A DNA stretch of 18,104 nt from CAZOJJ01 sp964580105 (GCA_964580105.1 CAZOJJ010000056.1:1-18104); one strand, 5' to 3'. Counted from the first letter of the stretch, positions 7,532 to 14,182 are shown. Numbers and translations are program-made. Notes: generated by a model from the sequence alone, not told the origin.

Positions 7532-8565
7532 GGGCGGGCCTCCTCGCCCGGGAGGGGCGGGGCGAGGTCGGAGCGCTCCTCGGCCGGGCCGGGGTCCGTC
7601 GCCCCCGGGGGCTCGTCGCGTCGCCGCCGCCGCGTGTCTCGCATGGTGGCGAACCACGAGAACACGCCCGAGAGGCCGATCACGCCGACGATGATCAGCA
7701 GCGAGAGCCACGTCGGGATGTGGACCGCTTCGTGAGCCAGCATCTTCGCGCCGATGAACACGAGCACGACGCCGAGGCCGACGTGGAGGTAACGCACGCG
7801 CTCGATGATCCCGGCCAGCAGAAAGTACAGCGCCCGCAGCCCGACGACGGCGAGGATGTTCGACGAGAAGGCGAGGTACGGGTCGGTCGTCAGGCCGAGG
7901 ATGGCGGGGATGGAATCGACGGCGAAGATCACGTCCGTCAGCTCGATCATGACGAGCACGAGGAACAGCGGCGTCACCCACAGCCGGCCGAGCTTGCGGA
8001 CGAAGAAGTGCTCGCCGTGGTACCCTTTCGTGACGGGCAGCACCCGCCGGAGCGCCTTCAAGACGCGGTTGTGGCCGGGTTCGGCAGGCTCGCCCTCTCC
8101 GAAGAGCATCCGCCCGCCGGTCAGCAGCAGGAACACGCCGAACACGTAGAGCACCCAGTCGAACCGCTGGATGAGCGCGACGCCGACGAAGATCATCACC
8201 GCGCGCATCACGATGGCCCCGAAGACGCCCCAGAACAGCACGCGGTGCTGGTACGGCGCCGGCACGCCGAAGTACCCGAACAGCACCGCAATCACGAACA
8301 GGTTGTCGACCGAGAGCGACTTCTCGACGACGTAGGCCGTGAAGAACGTCAGGCCCGCCTCGGCGCTGTAGTGGAGCCACACGAACGCGTTGACGGCCAG
8401 CGAGGCCAGCACGAAGAACGCCGACGTCCACGCCGCCTCGCGCACCTCGATCTTGTGCGCCTTCCGGTTGAACCCCAGCAGGTCCACCAGCAGCAGGGCG
8501 ACCACGTAGACCACGGTGCCGATCCACACCGCTCCCGTGACAGGCAGATGCGGGTCGGTCGGCAT
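7528..8565 (-). CDS. TerC/Alx family integral membrane protein (probable metal ion exporter)
   Basis: This 345-residue protein has about nine hydrophobic segments and the two TerC family signatures: VVEKSLSVDNLFV (79-91; Glu81, Asp87) and IELTDVIFAVDSIPA (207-221; Glu208, Asp211, Asp217). The acidic residues lie within membrane helices and are thought to bind cations. Members include E. coli Alx and TerC, linked to manganese export, pH response and tellurite resistance. The length and the central soluble loop (155-190) fit Alx-type proteins. The C-terminal tail (from 309) is Arg- then Pro/Glu-rich and likely cytoplasmic. No yybP-ykoY riboswitch-like structure is evident in the 69 bases upstream. 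The start is the ATG at 8563-8565, without a clear ribosome site. The stop TAG shares the tetranucleotide CTAG with the converging gene. Confidence 0.93.
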   Translation of the reverse strand: MPTDPHLPVTGAVWIGTVVYVVALLLVDLLGFNRKAHKIEVREAAWTSAFFVLASLAVNAFVWLHYSAEAGLTFFTAYVVEKSLSVDNLFVIAVLFGYFGVPAPYQHRVLFWGVFGAIVMRAVMIFVGVALIQRFDWVLYVFGVFLLLTGGRMLFGEGEPAEPGHNRVLKALRRVLPVTKGYHGEHFFVRKLGRLWVTPLFLVLVMIELTDVIFAVDSIPAILGLTTDPYLAFSSNILAVVGLRALYFLLAGIIERVRYLHVGLGVVLVFIGAKMLAHEAVHIPTWLSLLIIVGVIGLSGVFSWFATMRDTRRRRRDEPPGATDPGPAEERSDLAPPLPGEEARP

Positions 8566-8634
8566 GGAGGACGGGCGGTCGGGAGGGGAGACGGCGCGTG
8601 TACGGTGCGATGCGCCGGAAGTGCCGGCCTTCGG

Positions 8635-9138
8635 CTAGGATTCGCTGAGGTCGCGGTGCCCGAAGTAGTAGAGGCAGAACTTCAGCTTCTGCGCCTTGAG
8701 CGGTCCGAACCCGGGCAGCGCCCGGAGGCGCCTTTCGACCTCGGCGCACGTGCCGTCCCGCCACAGGTTGGCGGCCGTGCCGTCGTACTCCTCGGCGAGG
8801 ATGCGGGCCACCTGCTGCGTGGTGTCGGCCATCTTGCCCGTGAACCGGTGCACGGCCGGCGGCTCGCTGAAGACGGCCTGGAACGCCTCGGCGTCCATGT
8901 CGGCGATCCGCCGCATGTCGAGGTGGCCGAGCCGCTGCCTGAGCTTGAGCGGGCCGCTGAAGGCCGTCTCGGCGAGGACGCGCTGGTCGTAGAGGAGGCC
9001 GAGGAGGACGGCGTTGGGCTCCTCGCGGAGGTACCGGTCGGCCTCGGCGTCCTTGGTGGCGGTGCCCTCCAGCTGGAGCCGGTTGAGCATACGGACGAGG
9101 CCGCCGTCGAGCGCGGAGTAGTCGGAAGCGTCGATCAT
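8635..9138 (-). CDS. Uncharacterised HhH-GPD-like protein (TIGR03252-type)
   Basis: The 167-residue product matches, from memory, a small conserved family of HhH-containing proteins. The order is ADRYLREEPNAVLLGLLYDQRV (33-54), AFSGPLKLRQRLG (59-71), MDAEAFQAVFSEPPAVHRFTGKMA (81-104), then the helix-hairpin-helix LPGFGPLKAQKL (141-152) close to the C-terminus. The hairpin is the DNA-backbone-binding element of base-excision glycosylases. The downstream VDxH-type segment with the catalytic Asp of Nth/MutY enzymes is absent because the protein ends 15 residues later. It may bind DNA without classic glycosylase chemistry. The frame is open further upstream only through repeat sequence, so the ATG at 9136-9138 was chosen. 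A 14-bp direct repeat lies directly before it. Confidence 0.85.
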   Translation of the reverse strand: MIDASDYSALDGGLVRMLNRLQLEGTATKDAEADRYLREEPNAVLLGLLYDQRVLAETAFSGPLKLRQRLGHLDMRRIADMDAEAFQAVFSEPPAVHRFTGKMADTTQQVARILAEEYDGTAANLWRDGTCAEVERRLRALPGFGPLKAQKLKFCLYYFGHRDLSES

Positions 9139-9141
9139 GGA

Positions 9142-9169
9142 TGGGAAGGACGAAGTGGGAAGGACGAAG
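9142..9169. repeat. 14-bp tandem duplication before the HhH protein start
   Basis: TGGGAAGGACGAAG occurs twice without a spacer (9142-9155 and 9156-9169), and a further partial unit AGGACG follows. It starts four bases upstream of the HhH protein start codon, where the leader of the mRNA would be. Confidence 0.85.
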
Positions 9170-9185
9170 GACGGAGCTCCTGGTC

Positions 9186-9291
9186 GGCATCCCTGCGCGG
9201 GCGGGGATCCATGCGAACCGCGCAGGGAAGCCGGTCGATGGCTGGATGCCCGCCTGCGTGAGCACGACATGCCCGCCTGCGTGAGCACGAC
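9186..9291. repeat. Palindromic intergenic repeat, copy 2, with a 23-bp tandem duplication
   Basis: The inner arms GCGGGGATCCA (9201-9211) and TGGATGCCCGC (9243-9253) match those of the copy at 236-316 and are complementary except at one position. CATCCCTGCGCGGGCGGGGA on the left corresponds to the outer part of the left arm. The right arm has been tandemly duplicated: 9246-9268 and 9269-9291 are identical 23-base units. The element fills the gap between cysS and the HhH protein gene. Confidence 0.7.
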
Positions 9292-9309
9292 GAGGCGGGC
9301 GCGGGAGGC

Positions 9310-10854
9310 TCAATCGATCTTGCGGCGCCAGGTGGTGCCCACGGGACCGTCCATCACCTCGACGCCGAGCGCCTCGATCTCGTCGCGGATCGCGTCGGCG
9401 CGGGCCCAGTCCTTGGCTTTGCGGGCCTCTACGCGGGCCGCGATCAGCGACTCGACCTGCTCGGCCAGCGGGTCCGCCTCGGCGGTCGAGGTGGGCACCT
9501 CGTAGTCGGAGCGGACGATGCCGAGGAGGGCGTTGACGCGGTCGAGGAAGGCGTCGGCCGCGCGGGCGGCGTCGGCCGAGAGGGGCTGCTGGTGGTGCTG
9601 ACCGAGGATGGCGCCCACCCCCCGGTACGCCGCCGCGAACGCGACGGGCGTGTTGAGGTCGTCGAGCATCGCGGCGAGCGCGTCGTCGTAGGCCGCGCCC
9701 AGCGTGGCCCCGAGGCGGTCCGGGCCGTCGCGCCCCGCCTCCAGCGCCTCCCGCACGACGGACTCCGCCTCGGCGATGCGCTGGCGGTGCTTCTGCGCGT
9801 CCTTGAGCGCCTTGAGCGTGAAGTTGAACGGCTGGCGGTAGTTGCCCGAGACGAGCACGAGGCGGAGGGCGAGCGGATCCACCGGCGCGCCCCAGTCGGC
9901 CCGTCCGCCGCGCTCCGGCGGCGCGGTGAGGTCGCGGACGGTGAGGAAGTTGCCGAGCCGCTTGCTCATCTTCTCGCCCTCGACCTGGAGGAACCGCGTG
10001 TGCATCCAGTGCCGCGCGAAGGGCGCGCCGGAGAGCGACTCCGCCTGGGCGATCTCGCACTCGTGGTGCGGGAAGCGGAGGTCCTCGCCGCCGCCGTGGA
10101 GGTCGATGGTATCGCCGAGGTACTGCTGGGCCATCACGGAGCACTCGAGGTGCCACCCCGGAAAGCCCCAGCCGAAGGGGGAGAACCACTGCATGAGGTG
10201 GCCCGGGTCCTTCTTCCAGAGCGCGAAGTCGCGCGGGTCGCGCTTCTCCTCGTCCACGACGACGGCGCGCGAGGCGGCGGCGGCGCCCACGTCGAGGCGG
10301 TCGGCCTCGGTGTTGCCGGAGAGCTTGCCGTAGTCAGGGAAGGAGGGGACGTGGAAGTAGACCCCGTCGGCCGTCTCGTAGGCGTGGCCGTTCGCGACGA
10401 GGGCTTCGACGGCGCGGATCTGCTCGCGGACGTGCTCGGTGGCGCGCGGGCGGACGTCGGGCTCGCGGAGGTTGAGGGCCCGCCAGTCGGCCACGAGGGC
10501 CTCGGTGTAATGGCGGGCGAGGTCCCACACGTTGGCGAACCGCTCGCCCTCCTTGCTCGCCAGCGCCTTCGCCATGCGGTCCTCGCCGGCGGCGTCGGCC
10601 ACGTCGTCCTCCGTCAGATGGCCGACGTCCGTCACGTTGGAGACGTAGCGGACCTTCCAGCCGATGGCCTCGGCCACGCGCACGACGAGGTCGGCCGTGA
10701 GGAACGTGCGGAAGTTGCCGATGTGGGCGTAGGAGTAGACCGTCGGCCCGCAGGAATAGAAGCGGAGGACGGGCGTGCCGGAAGCGTCGGTCTCGCTCGG
10801 GACGAGCGGTTCGACCTGCCGGGTGAGGGAGTTGTAGAGGCGAAAGTCGGGCAT
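9310..10854 (-). CDS. cysS: Cysteinyl-tRNA synthetase
   Basis: This 514-residue class I synthetase charges tRNA-Cys. FYSCGPTVYSYAHIGNFRT carries zinc ligand Cys35 and the HIGH motif (HIGN, 44-47). The remaining zinc ligands are Cys238 in GWHLECSVM and His263/Glu267 in FPHHECEIAQ. The KMSKS loop reads KMSKR (295-299) in VEGEKMSKRLGNF. The anticodon-binding DALR domain and the C-terminal region with KAKDWARADAIRDEIEALG complete the typical length. The frame is open 18 codons further up, but the ATG at 10852-10854 gives the usual MxxFxLYNSLTR start. It lies 60 bases after sufE on the same strand; cysteine is the sulfur source for Fe-S assembly, so the neighbourhood is metabolically coherent. Confidence 0.97.
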   Translation of the reverse strand: MPDFRLYNSLTRQVEPLVPSETDASGTPVLRFYSCGPTVYSYAHIGNFRTFLTADLVVRVAEAIGWKVRYVSNVTDVGHLTEDDVADAAGEDRMAKALASKEGERFANVWDLARHYTEALVADWRALNLREPDVRPRATEHVREQIRAVEALVANGHAYETADGVYFHVPSFPDYGKLSGNTEADRLDVGAAAASRAVVVDEEKRDPRDFALWKKDPGHLMQWFSPFGWGFPGWHLECSVMAQQYLGDTIDLHGGGEDLRFPHHECEIAQAESLSGAPFARHWMHTRFLQVEGEKMSKRLGNFLTVRDLTAPPERGGRADWGAPVDPLALRLVLVSGNYRQPFNFTLKALKDAQKHRQRIAEAESVVREALEAGRDGPDRLGATLGAAYDDALAAMLDDLNTPVAFAAAYRGVGAILGQHHQQPLSADAARAADAFLDRVNALLGIVRSDYEVPTSTAEADPLAEQVESLIAARVEARKAKDWARADAIRDEIEALGVEVMDGPVGTTWRRKID

Positions 10855-10914
10855 TGCGTGTCTCGTAGTGCGTGTCGCGTAAGGGAAGAGGACGGGGCCG
10901 TCACGCAATACGGT

Positions 10915-11334
10915 TCAGGGTTGGGGTTTGAGGCTCGCCTTCGCATCCGCCTGCATCCGGGCGAGCATCGCCGCGAGGCCGCCCTGGCGGCCGGGGGAGA
11001 GCGCCTCGGCCAGCCCCGCCTCGCGGATGAAACCGGGCTCGACGGCGAGGACGGCCTCGGGCGTCTCGCCGCTCAGGCTCGTCACCAGCATCGCCGCCAT
11101 GCCCTCGGCGATCTGGCCCTCGGCGGCGGCGCGGTAGTGCATCCGCCCGCCCTCGCAATCGGACGCCAGCCAGACCCGCGAGACGCAGCCACGGACGAGG
11201 TGCGCGTCGTCCTTTTCGGCCTCGGGGTAGGGGCCGAGGCCGGCGGCGTAGTCGAGCAGGAGGAGCGTCCGCTCCATCCGGTCGAGCGACGCGAGTTCGT
11301 CGACGTACTGCTGGAGCTTCGGGGGGAGGGGCAT
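10915..11334 (-). CDS. sufE: SufE-like Fe-S cluster assembly sulfur acceptor
   Basis: The 139-residue SufE/CsdE family protein accepts persulfide sulfur from the cysteine desulfurase SufS and passes it to the SufBCD scaffold in the cytoplasm. The conserved active site is LVRGCVSRVWL with Cys50. Other family features are an N-terminal helix DRMERTLLLLDYA and the segment AEGQIAEGMAAML, matching the SDA..I.kGl..ll region of SufE. The length fits the family. The ATG at 11332-11334 was preferred over a TTG eight codons upstream, because the alignment begins at LPPKLQQYVDEL. A possible -7-like box TAGCTTGC lies 20 bases upstream (11355-11362). No sufS or sufBCD is in the window. cysS follows after 60 bases. 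Confidence 0.92.
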   Translation of the reverse strand: MPLPPKLQQYVDELASLDRMERTLLLLDYAAGLGPYPEAEKDDAHLVRGCVSRVWLASDCEGGRMHYRAAAEGQIAEGMAAMLVTSLSGETPEAVLAVEPGFIREAGLAEALSPGRQGGLAAMLARMQADAKASLKPQP

Positions 11335-11481
11335 CGGCACGGGGGATCGGGTCTGCAAGCTACCGACGCCGTACGCGGCGGTGCCCGCACGGTGCCGGCA
11401 CGGCGATGAACGTTCGGCGGATCGCCGGGAATCGCTCCCGTCTGAGGCGGGTGGGAAACCGCGCAGGCGGGGCGGGGCTCT

Positions 11482-11659
11482 AACGAAGCGCCTAAACGAA
11501 GCGCCTAAACGAAGCGCCTANNNNNNNNNNNNNNNNNNNNNNNNNNNNNNNNNNNNNNNNNNNNNNNNNNNNNNNNNNNNNNNNNNNNNNNNNNNNNNNN
11601 NNNNNNNNNNNNNNNNNNNNAACGAAGCGCCTAAACGAAGCGCCTAAACGAAGCGCCTA
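11482..11659. repeat. 13-bp tandem repeat array (minisatellite) interrupted by a 100-N gap
   Basis: The unit AACGAAGCGCCTA occurs three times without error on the left (11482-11494, 11495-11507, 11508-11520). It occurs three times on the right (11621-11633, 11634-11646, 11647-11659), and the gap lies exactly at unit boundaries. Since 13 is not a multiple of three, the array brings a TAA (plus strand) or TAG (minus strand) into every reading frame once per 39 bases, so it cannot encode protein. The array probably continues through the gap with an unknown copy number. Confidence 0.95.
11521..11620. other. Assembly gap (100 N)
   Basis: Exactly 100 undetermined bases, the conventional size for a gap of unknown length. 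Both edges are the same tandem repeat, which explains why the assembler stopped here. Confidence 0.99.
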
Positions 11660-11672
11660 CCTCGATGCCCTC

Positions 11673-12707
11673 ATGACCGCTCCCGAACGCACCGCCCGCG
11701 AGGCCGGCCTCGTCTACGCCGCCGCCGACCGGCCCGGGATCACGCGGGTGCGGCGCGGACGGGGGTTCTCGTACCATCACGCCGGGGGCGGCCTCGTGAG
11801 CGACGACGAACGGGCGCGCATCGAGGCGCTGGCGATCCCGCCCGCGTGGGGCGACGTGTGGATCTGCCCCGATCCGCGCGGCCACCTCCAGGCCACCGGC
11901 CGCGACGACAGGGGGCGCAAGCAGTACCGCTACCACCCCGACTGGCAGGCCCACCGCAACCGCACCAAGTTCGACCGGATGGCGCCCTTCGGTGAGGCGC
12001 TGCCCGGTCTCCGGGCCCGCGTGGGCGAGGACCTCGGCCGCCCTCGGCTGGATCGCGACAAGGCCGTCGCCCTGGCCGTGCGGCTCCTCGACGAAACGCT
12101 CATCCGCATCGGCAACGCGGAGTACGCACAGGACAACGGCTCCTTCGGCCTCACCACGCTCCGGGACAGGCACGTCTCCTTCGACGGGGCGGAGGTCCGC
12201 TTCTCGTTCACCGGCAAGAGCGGGAAGGAGCACGAGATCACGCTCCGCGACCGCCGCCTCGCGCGGCTCGTCCGGGCCTGCCGCGACATCCCCGGCCATG
12301 CCCTCTTCCAGTACTACACCGAGGCGGGCAAGGGCACCGTCGGCTCGGGCGACGTGAACGCCTACCTCCGCGAGACCACCGGCGACGACTTCACGGCCAA
12401 GGACTTCCGCACCTGGGGCGGGACCGTGCTCGCGGCCACCGCCCTCCGTGCCTGCGGCGAGGCCGAGGACGAGAGAGCGTGCGAGCAGGCCGTCCTCGGC
12501 ACGATCGAGGAGGTGGCCGCCGGGCTCGGCAACACCGTTGCCGTGTGCCGCCGGTACTACGTCCACCCCGACGTGCTCGATGCCTACCGCGACGGGACGC
12601 TGCTGGAGGCGATGAAGCGGCGGAACGCGGGCAACACGCCCGCCGGGCTGACGCCCGTGGAGGCTGCCGTCCTGAGCCTGCTCAAAGCACGCGGGGCCGG
12701 ATCGTGA
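11673..12707 (+). CDS. DNA topoisomerase IB (poxvirus/bacterial type)
   Basis: This 344-residue enzyme relaxes supercoiled DNA through a 3'-phosphotyrosine intermediate. The N-terminal domain has GFSYHHAGG (31-39), then IPPAWGDVWICPDPRGHLQATGRD (55-78) and RKQYRYHPDW (82-91). The catalytic domain has RIGNAEYA (145-152, active-site Arg145), SFGLTTL (157-163), FTGKSGKEH (179-187, catalytic-loop Lys), KDFRTWGGT (243-251, Arg246) and VCRRYYVHPDVLDAY, where Tyr296 is the nucleophile. Asn287 in GLGNT occupies the place of the viral His, which I recall as usual for bacterial members. The length fits. The ATG at 11673 is 13 bases after the tandem array and no Shine-Dalgarno is visible. The TGA lies inside the loop of a perfect hairpin. 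It faces an outer-membrane protein gene. Confidence 0.95.
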   Translation: MTAPERTAREAGLVYAAADRPGITRVRRGRGFSYHHAGGGLVSDDERARIEALAIPPAWGDVWICPDPRGHLQATGRDDRGRKQYRYHPDWQAHRNRTKFDRMAPFGEALPGLRARVGEDLGRPRLDRDKAVALAVRLLDETLIRIGNAEYAQDNGSFGLTTLRDRHVSFDGAEVRFSFTGKSGKEHEITLRDRRLARLVRACRDIPGHALFQYYTEAGKGTVGSGDVNAYLRETTGDDFTAKDFRTWGGTVLAATALRACGEAEDERACEQAVLGTIEEVAAGLGNTVAVCRRYYVHPDVLDAYRDGTLLEAMKRRNAGNTPAGLTPVEAAVLSLLKARGAGS

Positions 12708-12720
12708 AACCCGGCCCCGC
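12691..12720. terminator. Perfect 10-bp hairpin between converging genes (possible bidirectional terminator)
   Basis: GCGGGGCCGG (12691-12700) and CCGGCCCCGC (12711-12720) are perfectly complementary, with a ten-base loop. The topoisomerase stop codon (12705-12707) lies in the loop. Neither side has a T-tract, so termination efficiency is uncertain. The position between two converging genes favours a transcript-end or 3'-stabilising role. Confidence 0.55.
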
Positions 12721-12741
12721 AGAGATGCTGGGAGCAGACGC

Positions 12742-13293
12742 TCAGCCGCCGAAGGTGACCTTGCCGCGCAGCGCCACGTCGGCCACGTCGCCGATGCCCA
12801 CGGTGGCGTCGATGCCAAACATGCCGAACGAGACGCCGGCGCCGAGGTTCACGCCCACTTCGGTGTGCCGATCCGACGGGATGGCGTTGTTGTCTTCGTA
12901 CTTGAACGAATAGAGGCCCACCCCGACGATGGGGTAGAACGCGGCCGTGCCGGTGCCGGTGAGGTCGAAGGGGTACATCGCGTTGAGGTTGGCGCGGAGC
13001 ACCGTGAAGCTGAGGTCGTCGGCGACTACGCCGTAGGCCTGGATGGGCGGCTCGTTCGTGGCGGCGTTACCGCTGAGGCCGCCAATGCCGCCGGTGAAAT
13101 CCGTCGATCCGAAGCCGATCTCGACGCTCGGCTCGATGTTGATGACGTTGGCGACGTTCCGTACCACGAGGTGGCCACCGATGAAGAAGGCGTCCGGCTC
13201 GAAGTCGGCGCCGCCACGGAGCCCGAAGCCGAGCTGGGCCTGGGCCGGGAGGGCGAGGAGGGCGGCGAAGCAGACGAGGAAGAGCGTGCGCAT
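12742..13293 (-). CDS. Small outer-membrane beta-barrel-like protein, exported
   Basis: The 183-residue product begins with a clear signal peptide (MRTLFLVCFAALLALPAQA, probable cut after residue 19 before QLGFGLRGG). The mature part is rich in Gly, Phe and Val with alternating short amphipathic strands: FGLRGGADF, FFIGGHLVV, NIEPSVEIGFGS, FTVLRANLNAMYPF, AAFYPIVGVGLYSF, TEVGVNLGAGVSF, FGIDATVGIGDV and ALRGKVTFGG. This is the look of an eight-stranded porin-like or OmpW/OmpA-type barrel of about 165 residues. No specific function can be given. The C-terminus lacks the terminal Phe common in barrels, ending in FGG instead. A candidate promoter lies 33-64 bases upstream. It converges with topoisomerase IB. 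Confidence 0.82.
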   Translation of the reverse strand: MRTLFLVCFAALLALPAQAQLGFGLRGGADFEPDAFFIGGHLVVRNVANVINIEPSVEIGFGSTDFTGGIGGLSGNAATNEPPIQAYGVVADDLSFTVLRANLNAMYPFDLTGTGTAAFYPIVGVGLYSFKYEDNNAIPSDRHTEVGVNLGAGVSFGMFGIDATVGIGDVADVALRGKVTFGG

Positions 13294-13326
13294 GGGGAGA
13301 GGAGGACAGTGAGAGAGGGACGGGGA

Positions 13327-13357
13327 GAAGCTTAGCGATCAGGACGCTCACATCAAA
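13327..13357 (-). promoter_or_regulatory. Candidate Bacteroidota-type promoter for the outer-membrane protein
   Basis: On the minus strand TTTG (13354-13357) and TAAGCTTC (13327-13334) are separated by 19 bases, matching the spacing of the -33 TTTG / -7 TAnnTTTG consensus. The -33 is perfect and the -7 has four of six matches. It lies 33 bases before the start codon. Confidence 0.45.
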
Positions 13358-13374
13358 GTGGGGCTCCGATCCGG

Positions 13375-13887
13375 TTACGCCTGCCGCACCAACTCCCAGA
13401 CGAGGTGAGGCAACTGCGGCACGATCAGCCGATCCGCCGCCAGCGCGGCGGCGTTCGCCGAGCCGGGGCAGCAGAAGAGGAGCGTGGGCGGCTCCCCGTA
13501 CAGCCCGGCCGTCGCCCGCGAGAGCATCGAGGCGGGGCCGATGGCTTCGAAGGAGAGCATCCGGAACAGCTCGCCGAAGCCGGGCATCGGCTTCGTGATG
13601 AGCGACTCGGCCACCTCGACCGTCGTGTCGCGCCGGGCGATGCCGGTGCCCCCGGTGGTGACGACCACGTCCACGCGGCCGGCCTGCTCCTCCAGGACGG
13701 CGCGGAGGACGGCGGCGGCGTCCGGCACGATCCGGTAGGCGCCGACGGTGTGGCCCGCCTCGGTGATCCGCTCGACCAGCAGCCGTCCGCTGGCGTCGGC
13801 CGCCTCGGTGCGCGTGTCGGACACCGTGATGACGGCGCACCGCACGGGCGTGTCCTTCGAACGCCGCGCGTGCTCCTCAGTGCTCAT
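13375..13887 (-). CDS. moaB: MoaB/Mog family molybdenum cofactor biosynthesis protein
   Basis: The 170-residue MoaB/MogA-like protein belongs to the family that binds molybdopterin and, in some members, adenylylates it during molybdenum cofactor synthesis. VRCAVITVSDTRTEAADASGRLL (15-37) is the N-terminal strand-loop signature. TTGGTGIARRDTT (77-89) is the conserved GGTG..xRD motif. MPGFGELFR (101-109) and CCPGSANA (139-146) complete the MPT-binding surface. The length matches MoaB. The ATG at 13885-13887 overlaps the yidD end by 11 bases, so the two are probably translationally coupled. The frame is open further upstream but that part is yidD in another frame. No other moa, mog or molybdoenzyme gene is in the window. 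Confidence 0.93.
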   Translation of the reverse strand: MSTEEHARRSKDTPVRCAVITVSDTRTEAADASGRLLVERITEAGHTVGAYRIVPDAAAVLRAVLEEQAGRVDVVVTTGGTGIARRDTTVEVAESLITKPMPGFGELFRMLSFEAIGPASMLSRATAGLYGEPPTLLFCCPGSANAAALAADRLIVPQLPHLVWELVRQA

Positions 13888-14182
13888 GGTCGCGAACGTG
13901 CAACTCGGGGCGGGGCTCGCCGAACCAGCGCGGCGGGTCGTAGCCGTGCCCGCCCCAGGGCGCGCAGCGCAGGATGCGCCACGTCGCCAGGATCGTCCCC
14001 CGGACGGCGCCGTACTCCTGCAGGGCCAGGACGGCATACTGCGAGCACGTGGGCGTGTAGCGGCACGACGGCGGAAAGAGCGGCGACAGCACGACCTGAT
14101 AGAGCCGCACGACGCCGACGAGCGCCATCCGGGGCAGGCGCCACACGGCGCGCCCGGCGGCTGCAAGGGAGGAACGAGGCAT
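13877..14182 (-). CDS. yidD: Membrane protein insertion efficiency factor YidD
   Basis: The 101-residue YidD family protein has the unmistakable core LYQVVLSPLFPPSCRYTPTCSQYA (28-50, with Cys40 and Cys46) and RILRCAPWGGHGYDPP (69-84, with Cys73). YidD is a small inner-membrane-associated protein that helps YidC-dependent insertion. An amphipathic N-terminal segment (about 11-35) precedes the core. In most bacteria it lies in the rpmH-rnpA-yidD-yidC cluster. Here neither rnpA nor yidC is adjacent; moaB overlaps its end by 11 bases and a divergent peptidase gene lies upstream. The ATG at 14180-14182 gives the usual short N-terminus. Confidence 0.95.
   Translation of the reverse strand: MPRSSLAAAGRAVWRLPRMALVGVVRLYQVVLSPLFPPSCRYTPTCSQYAVLALQEYGAVRGTILATWRILRCAPWGGHGYDPPRWFGEPRPELHVRDHEH

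Larger units (their letters stand above)
11335..11672. other. Divergent intergenic region with tandem array and assembly gap
   Basis: Between the divergent sufE and topoisomerase IB genes there is no convincing coding sequence. The left part (11335-11480) is GC-rich and contains a GTGCCGGCAC palindrome near 11392. The right part is the 13-bp array interrupted by the N gap. The true length is unknown because of the gap. Promoters of both flanking genes must lie here or in the missing sequence. Confidence 0.8.

Noticed and set aside
8566..8634. yybP-ykoY manganese riboswitch before the TerC-like gene
   Set aside because: The gap is only 69 bases and shows no conserved riboswitch core or matching stems.
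6923..10189. A very long open frame on the minus strand (over 1000 codons)
   Set aside because: It is a shadow of the papain-like, TerC, HhH and cysS genes in another frame, Arg/Pro-rich as expected from GC-rich antisense or offset reading, with no recognisable domain.
9592..11409. A 600-codon open frame on the plus strand opposite cysS and sufE
   Set aside because: It is antisense to two clearly identified genes and has no domain features.
11381..11647. An apparent open frame running through the N gap
   Set aside because: It exists only because undetermined bases hide stops; the 13-bp repeat brings a stop into every frame each 39 bases.
11482..11659. CRISPR array
   Set aside because: The units are 13 bases and directly adjacent with no spacers, and no cas genes are nearby.
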